Of a DNA stretch of 64,000 nt, positions 45,726 to 57,309 are shown piece by piece; position 1 is the first letter of the stretch, and each line of letters opens with the position of its first letter. Below the pieces are notes generated by a model that did no database searches, was not told where the DNA came from, and saw only the letters and a list, made by a program, of their open reading frames with translations. The DNA comes from Poecilobothrus nobilitatus (taxonomy: Eukaryota; Arthropoda; Insecta; Diptera; Dolichopodidae). The stretch spans positions 206,480,093-206,544,092 of the forward strand of contig OX352773.1 of NCBI GenBank assembly GCA_947095535.1. Direction: 5' to 3'. The translations under genes were made by a program, and so were the position numbers.

Positions 45726-46640
45726 AAATTCGAAAATATGATTGTTAGGTCTCGGGAAGTGTGTGAAGGAACACGGACCACCACCCCAATTCATCTCAAA
45801 TTTTAGAGACATCAAAAGGGTAGAACATTCTTATATCAAATTTCAAGTTTATATATTTATTAATTTCGAAGATATGCTTGTTTGGTCTTAGGAGTTGTGT
45901 GGCAGATACCCGAACAACCATTCTATTCATCTTAAATTTTGGACAAATCAGGGATTCAGGAAACAACACCCTTGTACCAAATTTGAAGTTTCTGTCTTTA
46001 TTAATTTCGAAGATATGCTTGTTCGGTTTTGGGAGTTGTATGGGAGGTACCCGAACGACCACTTCAATTCATCTCAAATTTTAGGCAAATCATTGATTTT
46101 GGAAACAACACCCTCTTATCAAATTTGAAGTTCCTATCTTTATTAATTTCGAAGATATGCATGTTCGATTTTGGGAGTTGTATGAGAGGTACCCGAATAG
46201 CTCCTCCAATTCATCTCAAATTTTGGACAAATCAGGGATTCAGGAAACAACACCCTAGTACCAAATTTGAAGTTTCTGTCTTTTTTAATTTCGAAGATAT
46301 GCTTATTCGGTTTTGGGAGTTGTATAGGAGGTACCCGAACGACCACTCCAATTCCTCTCAAATTTTAGGCAAATCAGGGATTTAAGAAACAGCACCCTCG
46401 TATCAAATTTGAAGTTCCTATCTTAATTAATTTCGAAGATATGCATGTTCGGTTTTGGGAGTTGTATGGGAGGTACCCGAACAACCACTCCATTTCATCT
46501 CAAATTTTGGAGATATCAGGGATTCAGAAAAACACACCCTCGTACAAAATTTTAAGTTTCTATCTTTATTAATTTCGAAAATATGGGTATTAGGTTTTGG
46601 AAGTTGTATGGGAGGTACTCGAACGCATGGTCCGATTTCG
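45726..46640 (-). repeat. ~142-bp tandem array of family B
   Basis: The landmark AATTTCGAAGATATGC recurs at about 45862, 46003, 46145, 46287, 46429 and 46571, with a diverged copy at 45726. The period is 141-142 bp, about seven monomers in all. Each monomer contains GGGAGTTGTATGGGAGGTAC and CATCTCAAATTTT. Confidence 0.9.
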
Positions 46641-47074
46641 CCCATTTACAATCCCCGCCTTACCTTAGTCATTGTTAACCTACAGTATAAATTTCATCAA
46701 AATAGCATCATTATTTTTTGAGTTATCGTGCGTACGGACGGACATCGCTAAATCGACTCCGGCGGTGATCCTGATTCAGAATATATATACATGTCTATAC
46801 TAACTCGCTTCCTTTTGGTGGTTACAAACACCATACCAAAACCCTATACTTAATGTGTAGGGTATAATAAATGCGACTATACAGTACATATTATCTATAA
46901 TTCACTAGTAAGTGGATTTTGTGAGGTTTTCCATGATACAGTGAATTTTTCTTTCCTATAAATCAAATTTCAATTATATACTAAGTTAATTTTAGAAGAG
47001 TTGTATAGTGTAATGTTATATGTGAGTTCTATTTTATTAAATTTTTAAAAAAGATAAACTAATTTGTAATATGA

Positions 47075-47235
47075 GGGGTCTCGGTGGCCTAGTGGGCGAG
47101 AGCATGTAAAAAACGTTCTAAACGAATCCCACACACGTCATAAGAATAATTTAGCCATGTCTGAAAAGTAAAGGCTGTGTAATTTTTTTGTTAGATTTAT
47201 GTGGCAGGGAAATGCTAAAAAACAAAAAAAAAAAT
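47075..47235 (+). mobile_element. tRNA-derived SINE, copy 4 (internally deleted)
   Basis: The head GGGGTCTCGGTGGCCTAGTG keeps an intact A-box-like TGGCCTAGTGG. About 25 bp covering the start of the B-box arm is deleted, leaving CGAATCCCACACACGTC. The body (GAAAAGTAAAGGCTGTGTAA, TTTATGTGGCAGGGAAATGC) and an A-rich tail follow. Confidence 0.85.
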
Positions 47236-47569
47236 TTTTAATATTAACGTAATTATTAATAGTAATTAGGTGTTTAAAGTGTAAGTGTATAAAATTGAAA
47301 TATGAATTTAAATATTTTAATATAAAAAAGTCTAATAAATTCGAAAATTCGTTAAATTTTTTGTTTAAGATGTTGTCATTTAAGTAATAAATAAGTTATA
47401 TATGGAATTGTCACCAAAGCTTAATCACATGTTAAATACAACTCAAAATTTAAATTAATTAAACGCAATCTTGTTTTTTCTACGTATTTATAAACTTGTG
47501 AGTTATAAAGCATGAATACAAAATTTTACTTGTATTTAAAAATTTATTAATTCTCGCCTATTTATTTTT

Positions 47570-48000
47570 TTTGTTAATATGTATAATCCATGAAATGCCG
47601 CGATAATTTTTTTGTTTTTAAATTTAATTGGAAATATTTTGGAAAAAGGGTGCTTTGATTTTGAATCCAATTCAGAATTGAATATATTCGAAATCTGCCA
47701 TCTATATAAATATGCATATTCTATAGAAAAAGAGGAGGGAACCCTGATTTTACATAAATGTGGCCAACTACAAAATCCCTCTAAATTGGGAATCTCGTAA
47801 ATATATAGACATTCTGCAAAAAGTGTATATATAACCTTAATTTTGAAACAAACCATAAAAATCTCCTAATTATTCTTTTTTACATTCATATTTATTCATA
47901 TTCTAACAAACCATTTAAAATAGTGTTGCCGCTTTTAAACTCGCGCCGAAAAAAATATGGAAACCCTAACCCTCATTTTGAAAGCAACTAGATTTTTTTT
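47570..48000. repeat. fragment of dispersed repeat family C
   Basis: The segments CCCTGATTTTACATAAATG, AACTACAAAATCCCTCTAAA, TTTAAAATAGTGTTGCCGC and GAAACCCTAACCCTCATTTT match, out of order or diverged, the arms of the foldback at 49440-50260. Openings on both strands (47536-47856 and 47612-47800) are not supported as genes. Confidence 0.5.
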
Positions 48001-49439
48001 TTTTTTATTTTTTTCTGTTTTTCTATATGGCTTTAATTTGTAAAGTTTTAGAAAATGATATGAATTTATTTCACATTTGAATGAGAATTAAATACATACG
48101 GGAAAAAATTGGCTATATGGTTTTATTTAGCTATATTAAATGCGAATTAAACTCATATTATGGCATTAATTCCTATGAATCTAATTGACGGCCCGTAATA
48201 TATTCTCTTCGAAAAAGAAAAAAAGCATTTCTACAATCTTATTATAAATGTTTTTTCCACTTTCTTTAAAAGATTCTTTAGAAATTGTATGGTCAACAAT
48301 AATAAAAAAAATAACATAGGGAATGAACAATTCATATTAATATTCTACAAATATCAACCCCAATTCGAAAGATTTTTTGTCTTCATTAATTTCTTTAATC
48401 ATATTTCAAATTATTATTTTTTTTAAATTACATGACATTAAATAAATTTAATTCAGTGTATATAAATTACGAAAAAATAAAAGGTAAGAGAAAAGGAAGA
48501 AATAAGAAGGAAGGATAAATAAAAATGACAATTTTTTCCACTCTAACTGCAATTCTTATTATATTTTTTTCATTGTATTGTATATGTACATATATATGTC
48601 AAATTTAACTGAAAAAAAAATAAAATAAAAAAATGTGCCATAAAAATTTATGTCATAAGGGGGTAAACATAGCATTTGTTTTGTATATAATTGTATTGCG
48701 AAATTAAATGTTAAAATTAAAAATAAAATAAGAAAATATATAAAGAATTTTTTTATTTTATCTAAATTTAGTTAAAATATTTTATTTTCCTTTGACATAA
48801 TTATCATCTTCATTATCTAGAACTTTTTATTTTTTATTACAGTTAGTTTTATTAAATCTTTTATTTTATTTTTATTTTCATTTACATCAGTAAATTTTAA
48901 TTATCCGGATCGTAAATTATTCGTTAAAAAGTTTCGTAAGGGAAAATAATTCACAATAAATGAATTTATCTACATACATATATAAAATTTGTTTAGAAAA
49001 AATTAAATATCTGATTAAATAAAATGTTTAAAAAAATATTTTTAAAATTAAATTATTTTTAATTTTTTAAAATGTTGTAATTTGTAACTTTTAATATATT
49101 AAAGTCCACTTAACTAACAAAAATAATTATTACAAATTATTGAAATTTACATCGGCCAAAATAAAACATAGTTTATTTAATCAAAAAAAAAAAAACAAGG
49201 CAGAAAAGTACACATTTTAAAGAACCTTGCATCAAAATTTCTAAATTTTCTTAAAAATTTTATATGTAAGAAAAAATTATGAAAATCAAGACACATTTTC
49301 TTCAATTTACACATAAAAATACAAAATAATATACGGAAGAGTCTTATGCTAATGCTGAAAAATCTTTTTTCTCTCAAAATTCAAGGTTTATCTAGAAGAG
49401 TTGAGGAGATATGAAGAAAGTAAAATTCAGATTAAAAAA
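48001..49439. other. gene-free AT-rich stretch
   Basis: No supported gene or element; homopolymer-rich AT DNA. Confidence 0.45.
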
Positions 49440-50260
49440 TCAGGATATTCGATTTTTTCAAAATATTTTTATATATGTATCCGCAACATTTTGAATTTGG
49501 AGGAATTTCAAAGTTGAATTTTGGAAAAAGGGTATGTATATAATATAAAAGGGTATGATGTTTAAATTTTGCAACCATCTCTAAAGTTCTTCCTAACTAA
49601 TTATTTCTTTACATACATATTTAAACATCAAAGAATTTAAAATAGGGTGGACTGCTGTCCCCAAACCTCTGCTAAACAAATTATTGAAACGCTGATTTTG
49701 TAACCAAATCTAAAACTCCTTCTAAATTATAATCTCACATATATAATAATTATAGCTTTTTAATTTTTGAAAATAATTTTTTTAATTTGAATTTTAAATC
49801 TTTGATTTTATGAAGCCATAAGTCCTCGAAAAACTTTTGACCGGTTTGCATGAGTTATAATCTCCCACACAGTTTAACCTAACAGAAGCCCTTACTCTAT
49901 TTTATAAATATCTTATAGGAAGGGATTTTTATTCTGAGATTAAAAGTGTGATGCCCCCTCTCAAAGCTTTCTAAAGACAAAAACAGCTTCTGCTGCTAGC
50001 AGAAATTTTAGTTGGGGTCAAAATCAGGGTTTTAGTAATTTATTTAGCAGGGATTTGGGGGCGGCAGCATTCACTATTTTAAAAGTTGTATAGTTGAAAT
50101 ATATATGTAATGAATTTAATTAGGAAGGATTTTAGAATTGGGTTATAAAATCCCGGTATTCGGCTCTTCCAGAATATTTATATATGTATGTATATGTATA
50201 TATGACAGATTTTGAACTATGAGGGATATGAAATTTGTGACTAAATTCCGTGTCTCATAC
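49440..50260. repeat. long imperfect foldback, repeat family C
   Basis: The left arm (about 49561-49740) and right arm (about 49978-50155) are inverted relatives. AAAATAGGGTGGACTGCTG, CCCCAAACCTCTGCTAAAC and GCTGATTTTG on the left match the reverse complement of right-arm sequences containing TTAGCAGGGATTTGGGGG and CAAAATCAGGG. The pairing continues outward through TTCTTCCTAACTAATTA. A direct repeat (GTATTCGG..., ATATTTATATATGTAT and ATTTTGAA) links 49447-49510 with 50158-50220 as well. No protein is encoded. Confidence 0.6.
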
Positions 50261-50805
50261 AGATTTTACGTTTTATAATAATTTCTCATCAATAAATAAA
50301 AAAAAATATTGTATGCAATTAAATAATAAAATTAGTAATTAATTTTTAATTTTAGAATTCAGTACTTGATAATTTTTTTTTTTTAAATTTGATTTCGTTT
50401 TCCAAAAATATATGTATGTTGTGCCGAATCAATTCATCATTTTTTTTCCATCATCGTCCACTTCTTCTAACAGTTTGTCATAATATTGCGGAATGGAATT
50501 ATATGGTAAAAACTTAAAACCAAAATTTCTTTCATTTGCAAAGAAATTTTTTTCATTTTGTGCGTATTTTCTTTGAAGACCTTAATTATATAGGTATTAT
50601 TATATAGGTAATTAGGTTTATAGTATATTAATTTAAATATATGTACATATAATTTGTTTTTAACGTATATTATTATATATATGTATTTTGTTTTTTCATT
50701 TAACATATGTATATACATGTGATGTATCTTTATATATGTTCATATGTGCATACATATATGTACAAAAATACATAAATACTAAGTGTGTTATAAAAAATTT
50801 TTTTT

Positions 50806-50910
50806 GCGGAGTGTCCTTTTTGATAAAAGTCTTTTTGTGAGAGGCACTTTGCAATAAGTCCTTTTTGTCAAATGGCATTAGGTGAAATGTCATTTTGTGA
50901 AATAGATTAA
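50806..50910 (-). repeat. degenerate ~15-17-bp tandem repeat
   Basis: On the minus strand, units such as CACAAAATGACATTT, CACCTAATGCCATTTG, ACAAAAAGGACTTATTG and CACAAAAAGACTTTTATC follow one another. The 110-codon minus-strand opening overlapping it contains the matching repeated peptide and is not supported as a gene. Confidence 0.65.
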
Positions 50911-51696
50911 GGCCATATGTCATAGACCGCTCGTAGAAGAAAACTTTATCTTTATAGTAAACTTTATCTGTGGAATGCAGAAAAAATTTTCTTATAGTCT
51001 GTGTACAGAAACACTTTGCACTTTGCATTTGCTAATGAACAATGAGAATCCTTTGCTAGTGAGGATAGAAAATTTTTGTATAAGCTAAAAGTTGTGTAAT
51101 TATATACAATATAAACGTATCCAAATATAATGTCACCTCATTTCAAAAGTTTCAAAATATTTCTGAACAAAATTTTATAAATATTTGTCAGGAAGTAGTC
51201 ATTCTTTGTTTTATGGTCATATAAACATATTATGAATTTATAATATATGATATACTATTATATACATAATTTACAATTTAGTTTAATAGCAAAAGTAAAG
51301 GTGAATTATACCTGAACTTTGCACTTTATGTATTTAACCTAACCTATGACCTTTACACAACAGGTCATATTTTTATTTTCATTTTTTTTTTTTTAAGTTA
51401 AAGTAATTAGCTGTTTAATCTTTTTCTAAAACTTTGATCAATATTAAGTGTCTAATATTAATCCATTTGCCCAAAATCATATGTACATCCAAAAAAAATT
51501 GATAAAAAAAAATTTTCCTTTGAAATTATTGTCTAAAAATTTTTAAAGTTTTCAGAAAAACAAAATTTTTTTATACATCATTTTTTTATACATAATACAT
51601 AAATTTATTTCAGTCAAGTATTGTGTATAGTTTTATAGGTGTATCTTCAATACATTACAATTTTTTCCCTTTATACTTTTCTATATGTTGGGAATT
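50911..51696. other. AT-rich upstream region of the 52-kb gene
   Basis: No gene or element is supported here. It precedes the only convincing gene in the window. Confidence 0.4.
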
Positions 51697-51713
51697 TCGC
51701 GATTCGCGATTCG
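51697..51713. promoter_or_regulatory. CG-containing direct repeat upstream of the gene
   Basis: TCGCGATTCGCGATTCG contains two tandem palindromic TCGCGA cores preceded by TTT, followed within a few bases by CCAAT. It is an island of CpG in very AT-rich DNA, about 240 bp upstream of the ATG at 51953. It could be a transcription-factor site; TTTCGCG is E2F-like. The function is inferred from position only. Confidence 0.3.
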
Positions 51714-51825
51714 CCAATCAATTTTAATCCGCTAATTAAATCATATAAGAAAATTTGGCTTCGAAAAATTCGATCAAAATTTTGTGTTTTAATTCAAGAA
51801 AAATAAATATATATTCAATTCTAGT

Positions 51826-51875
51826 AATATATATATATATATATATACATATATATATGTATGTATATTTTAAAG
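51826..51875. repeat. (TA)n microsatellite in the 5' flank
   Basis: An uninterrupted TA run of about 24 bases, then ACATATATATATGTATGTAT. It is likely to be length-variable between individuals. Confidence 0.85.
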
Positions 51876-51952
51876 CAAAAACTTAAAAAAGAAAAAAATA
51901 ATAAAAAAAAATAACAAAAGAAACAAAATAATTAAGGAAATATTTATAAAAG

Positions 51953-52246
51953 ATGACATCTATGAGTATTGAAAATAATAATTCAAATGATTTATATTCA
52001 AATAATCAGGAATCAAAATTATTACATATAATACATAAAGCATTTCAATGTCGTACATATGGAATATTTAATCAATTAAAAATTTGCGATGGATTAGAGA
52101 GTTTTTTTGGTCTTATGACTAATTATTATAATAAACCAGTTGAAATCAGTGTTATATTTTATGGTTTTATGATAACAATATTTATTGTAATTTTAATCGT
52201 TTATTTAACCGCTTCAGTCTTTACAGTCTTCATAGAAGATAGAGAG
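51953..52246 (+). CDS. two-exon gene, exon 1: predicted single-pass membrane protein, unknown family
   Basis: Exon 1 encodes residues 1-98. The ATG follows an in-frame TAA two codons upstream, which fixes the start. Residues 1-60 are polar and include MTSMSIENNNSNDLYSNNQE and a Cys-containing segment (about 33-45). Residues about 65-94 form one long hydrophobic segment (VIFYGFMITIFIVILIVYLT) that should span a membrane. The exon ends EDRE just before GTAAGAATAT, a near-consensus donor at 52247, and its 294 bases leave phase 0. Reading through would add eight residues and stop. Exon 2 at 53957 joins in the same phase, giving 362 residues. No signal peptide is obvious. I recognise no family. 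That it is a real gene is well supported; its function is not known. Confidence 0.72.
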
Positions 52247-53956
52247 GTAAGAATATATATATATTTTTTTTAAAATGAAATATTTTTAATATTGTAAGAC
52301 ATGTATTTAGACATGTATAGTGAGTTTGCTACAGTGGAATAAATTTAAAATACCTATTTGATTTTTATGGGGTTGTAAGATTTTTAAATGAACAAAAATC
52401 GAAAATTAACATTTTTCATATTAGTGATAATAAAAATCTATTTATTATTCTGATTTTTGTTGTCTATTCTAGAAAAAAAATAATTTAATAATTAAACCTT
52501 TAATTAGGTTTTATTTAATTAAGGGTTTTAATTATTTAATTAAACCTTTAAAAATTAATATTTTTCAAATCAACCAAGTAATGAACAAAATATTAAAAAT
52601 GTAATCTTTTTTTTTTCAGTTAACTAAAATTTTGTAAATAAATTAAATTGTAGTTCTTCTTATTTATTATTGTGCATAAATTAATTTATAGATATTTTAT
52701 ATTAATATTATTCAATTATTCCTCAGTAAACATATATATTAAGCAGCTTTCAACTTTACATGATCACATATTCCATCAATCAGATCACTCAGATCAGTCA
52801 CCGAAAAAATCTTAACAATTAAGCGATAAATTTGTTTTAAACAATAAAAAAAAGTTAACGTGAACGTAAAAGTGAGTTAAACAATGAATTTTTGTAATAG
52901 CCCTGATTATATAATAGCCCTTTTTTTATAACAGTTCTTTTAATAAGACCAAATTAATTTTTATTACAAATTTTTCTTAAAATTAACAAACTATGGAATT
53001 TGCTAAATTAAATTAGTACATTTAGTACATACGAACTTATTAATTTAGTGTAAATTTTCGCAAATGAATTAATTTAATTTTTTTTTTTTTGTTTTTGTTC
53101 TTTGTTTCGTTCAGGATTTTAATTAAATATAACAAATATTTGTGTAAATTATATAATAAAGGAAAATATAAAATTCAAAATTACAAAAAGCTCTTGATTA
53201 AATCAAAATCATCATTTACTTTATAAATAATCATTATTATTGTTCAATATTTATATTTAGAGAACACTTCCTTTCATGGATATTTACTGATCATTAATCA
53301 AATACCACTTGTATCCTTTTTCTGCTCTCTTCATAAGATAATTTTTAACTTACTATAGATATTTATAGATATTAAAAGAAAAGTACTTGCACAATTCGAA
53401 AACTACTTAAAAACTACTTATTTTTTATAAACTATATAGTATTATTTTTGATTTTTATTCGTTCCTTAATCAAAATTACCCTTTGACGACGATTGACTGA
53501 ACGTAATAAACACTAAACACACTATCGACGACTGACCACAATAAACGCAATTTTAGTTAACTAAGTTAAGATAAATATTTATTTAACGCAAATTTGTCAA
53601 TCTGATAGCGCTATTATAAAAGGGGCTTTTAAATCTACCCCACCCTATAGTCTTTTATATTAAAACAAAATTTTGATTTTAAAAGAAAAACTCGAAAATC
53701 TAAAGTTAAAATCGGTAACTTATTATTAATACTAACATTTATAATAAAGATTCATTATTTTGTCTCAATTACATTATGTTGGGTTAAAAAAAAATTAATT
53801 AAATACTTTTTATTACTTCTGGAAAAGTATTTTTGAAAATAGAAAATTCGACTACTAAAGGTTTCAAAGTTTTCATCTTATTGTAAATTTTTAATTTTAA
53901 TATTAACATTGATATTTTCTAATATTTTGAATTTTTTTTTTTCATTTTTCTTAAAG
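52247..53956 (+). other. intron of the two-exon gene
   Basis: It runs from GTAAGAATAT to a T-rich tract followed by CTTAAAG. The 1,710-bp sequence is very AT-rich and I found no further exon in it. At 53481-53575 two similar segments (GACGACGATTGACTGA, CGACGACTGACCACAATAAA) form a loose direct repeat. The open frame begins 48 bp before the acceptor, within the intron. Confidence 0.65.
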
Positions 53957-54751
53957 GCAATCAAATTACTGTATACAAAAGTAAAGGTATCCAGTGATTC
54001 GATAATAAATGTAATAAAAGCATTATGGACAATAAAACAATGTAAGATTATAAATATTGAAATGGAGAAAGAAATGAATGAAGTTTTAAATGATGAACCA
54101 AAAAATGGAATATTAATTAAACATGATGAAGAAAATGATATTTTAAATACAATTATACCTAATTCTACAATAAGAGTTTTTAAATATCAAGGTAAAGAAC
54201 AAAAAGTTCTTGATAAAAATGAAATTAAATCAGCATTACCAATAGTTTTAAAGAGTATGAAAACACCAATTGTAAAAAAAGAAAATACATTTACAAAAAC
54301 TCAACAAAAAACCCAACAAAAACTTGGTATTAAAAAATCTAGTATTAGTCCAAAATCAACTTTTGAAAAAAATCCAAACAAATTAAATAAAATTTTAAAA
54401 TCTAAAGCAATATCTGAATCAATTTCAAATCCAGTTAGTAAAACTAAATTAAATTTAGTAAAAAGTTCACCAAAATTATCAACTTCAAAATTAATAAAAA
54501 AAAATCAATTAGATAAAGATAAATTAGATACTGAAACTTCTAGATTAGATAAAACTTCTCCAAGAAATCGTATTTTAGCTAAAAATCGAGAAGATATCCA
54601 TTCTAGTGGTTTTCAATCAAAAAAAGGAAGTAATGATAGTTTATCATCAACAAATAGTACAAATCGATTGGAATCGCAAAAATCTTCGGGTGGTATATTT
54701 GGTATACGAAAACAACAATCAAAACAAATTAAAACTCAAATTAAAACTTGA
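53957..54751 (+). CDS. two-exon gene, exon 2: basic Lys/Ser/Asn-rich tail
   Basis: Exon 2 encodes residues 99-362, ending at TGA (54749-54751). The acceptor is a long T-rich tract ending CTTAAAG at 53956, and the frame is in phase with exon 1. It begins AIKLLYTKVKVSSDSIINVI, then an acidic-basic stretch (EMEKEMNEVLNDEPKNG), a segment IRVFKYQGKEQKVLDKNE, and a long low-complexity region rich in Lys, Ser, Asn and Gln (QQKTQQK, SKTKLN, SSPKLSTSKL). It ends GGIFGIRKQQSKQIK. The tail is probably disordered and lies on one side of the membrane after the single hydrophobic segment of exon 1. The third codon positions are almost all A or T, like the genome. It could be a fast-evolving lineage-specific protein. 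A translated search would show whether it is conserved. Confidence 0.75.
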   Translation, partial: AIKLLYTKVKVSSDSIINVIKALWTIKQCKIINIEMEKEMNEVLNDEPKNGILIKHDEENDILNTIIPNSTIRVFKYQGKEQKVLDKNEIKSALPIVLKSMKTPIVKKENTFTKTQQKTQQKLGIKKSSISPKSTFEKNPNKLNKILKSKAISESISNPVSKTKLNLVKSSPKLSTSKLIKKNQLDKDKLDTETSRLDKTSPRNRILAKNREDIHSSGFQSKKGSNDSLSSTNSTNRLESQKSSGGIFGIRKQQSKQIKTQIKT

Positions 54752-54886
54752 TAAAAACAGAAAATATTCATAAGTCTCAAAATTTTAGATTTTCATATAT
54801 AAAATATAACAATTAAAATTTTAAATTAAAAATTACAAATACTCCTTCTACTTATTTGTATATTTGTATTTATATATTTATTCTGT

Positions 54887-54909
54887 AATAAATAGGAACA
54901 ATTAATAAA
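54887..54909 (+). terminator. poly(A) signals of the two-exon gene
   Basis: AATAAA occurs at 54887-54892 and again at 54904-54909, about 140-160 bp after the stop codon. A U/G-rich stretch follows (GGTTCAGTCATAGTTTGTC). The spacing is typical of an insect 3' UTR. Confidence 0.6.
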
Positions 54910-55213
54910 ATTTGAAGAATTATTTCCTTAATTTTAGGTTCAGTCATAGTTTGTCATATTTTTTCGAATATGCTGCCATATTTTTTCGAAATTTACCTTT
55001 TAAGTTTTAGAGTATTTAGAGAACCGTCAATTAAATTTTCAAGTTTTTGTTTGTATACGAAAAGAAAAACATAAGTTTGTTACTCTAAACTTGACGAAGA
55101 AGAAAGCCGGTAATGGCACAAATGGAATTAAAAAATGAAAATAAAAAAAATCCTTATTTCTTAAAAAGAATAAAATTAAAACATAAAAATTTCTTTATAT
55201 ACCAAGACTCTTT

Positions 55214-56770
55214 ATACCCGTACGATTGGATCGGATATAATAAAATTACTCCTCCGTTTGTAACACCTCGAAATAAGCGAGCTAGATATACCTTCAAAGG
55301 TATGGATCGGATCAGAAAAAAATTCTAAGACTTTTGAGCCATGTCCGTCCGTCCGTCCGTCAGCACGTAACTCAAAAACTAAGAAAGCTAGAATCTTGAA
55401 ATTTACACAAAATATTTTGGGAGTAATTTGTAGGTTCCCTATTTTTTTTGGTTGAGTTTGGACCAAGCCTTAGGGTAGCTCTCGAACACCTAACTTTTAG
55501 ATCCCCACATTTTTTTTGCAATAGAGCTATGAAATTTTAACTACTGATAGATCTCACAAAAATATTAATTTTATTTTTATTAACTTTTTTTTGTAGCCCC
55601 ACCCGTTACGGAGCTACAGCTCCCCAAAGGTTCAAAAAAGCTCTATATTTAAATTGTTATAGCACAAGTTGTATAAGGTATATTTTCATTTTGAAAACGC
55701 GAAACGATTACTACTTTTATTAGCTTTAAAAGTATATATACAATAAATATATATTTGTGGCATACGGTGTCTTAATTTACCGTTATGCGAAACTAAAATT
55801 TTGCAAAATACTTTAACCCTTCTATCTTCTAAACGGTTTAAGTTGGAAAGTTCAAATTTTGACAGAAGTTAGATCTTTAAAAATAAGTATGAGTCATTTT
55901 TTTTTGTATCACCCCCCGTTTAGGAGCTGTAAGGGGTCAAAAACTGAAAATTTCCTATTTTTAAACACCTGTAACTTGAATACCTGTTAAAATTTTTTTG
56001 AAGTAATACATAAAAATTAAAGCTTCAACATTATACTCTTATTTCTGTTAACAACTTTTTTTAATAATATAGGGTTACTTTATAATTGACGAAAGTGTTA
56101 CTTGATTTTTTCAAATTTTCTAACAAATTTCTTTAACTAATTTTTTGCATTTTGTTTTACTCGATAATTTGAAATTGTTGAGGATATAATGCGTAGTACA
56201 AAAAAATGTAAATTAATAAACAACATAACGGTTGCTTGAAGAATTTTTATTTATATGATATTAATATATATACATACTTATATAATATCATGTTTATTTA
56301 CATATAGTATATATCACTAGTGAATGAATGATAAGAGTATAGATGTATATTATATAGCGCCGTATTTACATACATATATGTATTTTATTGTACTTATAAG
56401 AAATTATTCTGTCAATGGAATATTTAAATATAATATAATATAATATTTAAAATTATATTTACTATTTTGTACTAAGTAAATTTAATATACATTTACCGCT
56501 TAGTATTAAATGCTACTATAGAATATTTGAAATAGTTTTGGATTGATAATCGTTATGTTGAAGGTTAGAATCTGCTTTTGAAGAATGTACATATAAACAT
56601 ATAGTTTGAATATATGTACAACCCATAGTTCTAGAAATTATAAAATTCACTCAAATTATTTTAAAATACTAAAATATTAAAAAAATAATATTGTAAGCAG
56701 AGTGACAGGCTGTGTACATACTAACGGTTCGTACGGGTATCTAAGAGTTGACAAAGGCAACTGTATTCTT
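55214..56770 (+). mobile_element. DINE-1-like (Helentron-type) element, family A, long copy
   Basis: The 12-bp inverted repeat ATACCCGTACGA (55214-55225) recurs as TCGTACGGGTAT at 56729-56740. The 5' block has AGCGAGCTAGATATACC, GGATCGGATCAGAA and GAGCCATG, then GTCCGTCCGTCCGTC (55345-55361). Past the right repeat comes a hairpin, AGTTG...CAACT (about 56746-56762), then a CTTCCTCG tail shared with the copy at 16251. The interior (55776-56010) matches the fragments at 4336 and 13469. The element starts about 300 bp past the poly(A) signals of the two-exon gene, on the same strand. The 70-90-codon openings inside have no support as genes. Confidence 0.7.
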
Positions 56771-57129
56771 CCTCGTTTTTTTATTAAAATTCATTCCAAA
56801 ATAAGATCATTAGTTTCACTTAAACCACGAGAAGAACACTACTCTTACATCTTAAAATGTGGCATTAATAATTTTTTCATCAATGCAAAATTATTTTTAT
56901 TAAATAACTATTCTACTTATATTTATATAAATATATATATATCATTTAAAATTTTAAACCCCCAGAACCGTTAAAAAGGAAACCTTAGAAACTGTATGGA
57001 CAAAACAAATATAAGTTAGGCTCTGTTCAAGATATCCAGAGGTGTTCATTCCAAAAACTAAAAAAAAAATATATGAAAACGATAAGTATTATTAATTATG
57101 CATGTATGAACTATTTTAGATCTTATAAT

Positions 57130-57309
57130 TGCCATTAGCAAAAACTAAAATACACCCTCTTTCTATAAAAACCTCGAGCGAAGTAATACGTAATCGCGTC
57201 ATATCTATGAGTTTATGTACTTGCAATGAAGCATATTCTGTTTTGGTAGCACTGAAAAAAATTCATCGCAATTCAGCAGATGTTGATGTTGAATTTACGA
57301 GTAACTAAA
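57130..57309. pseudogene. coding-like patch of unknown origin
   Basis: The + strand is open for about 59 codons (including SSEVIRNRVISMSLCTCNEA and YSVLVALKKIHRN) and ends in TAA. The minus strand is also open (SATKTEYASLQVHKLIDMTR, then LRITSLEVFIERG) and follows a TTTTTTTCAG acceptor-like sequence. The region is less AT-rich than its surroundings. I cannot choose a strand or name a family. It may be an old gene or transposon fragment, related to the sequence interrupted at 57640. Confidence 0.25.

Larger units (their letters stand above)
45552..46866 (-). mobile_element. DINE-1-like (Helentron-type) element, family B, minus copy
   Basis: On the minus strand the element starts with the subterminal repeat TATACCCTAC (46866-46857). 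A 5' block follows with GGAAGCGAGTTAGTATAGAC, TATATTCTGAATCAGGATCA and GAGTCGATTTAGCGATGTCC. Next comes a central tandem array, then GTAGGGTATA (45603-45594) and a perfect hairpin, AAGTCGGT / ACCGACTT, with a 3-base loop (45572-45590). This is the layout of Drosophila DINE-1/INE-1, the non-autonomous partners of Helentrons. No protein is encoded. The overlapping openings on both strands with GVVWEVPE- or MVVRVPPIQLPKPNKH-like peptides are produced by the array. Confidence 0.82.

Noticed and set aside
46029..46385. 118-codon + strand ORF (GVVWEVPE-type) and its relatives on both strands
   Set aside because: These openings arise from the 142-bp array of the family B element and occur in both orientations and several frames.
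50467..51028. Two overlapping minus-strand ORFs (83 and 110 codons)
   Set aside because: One is TA-microsatellite driven (Tyr/Ile/Lys), and the other spans the degenerate 15-17-bp repeat.
55113..55328. 71-codon ORF just downstream of the two-exon gene
   Set aside because: It runs into the 5' block of the family A element, is Lys/Asn-rich and has no supporting signals.
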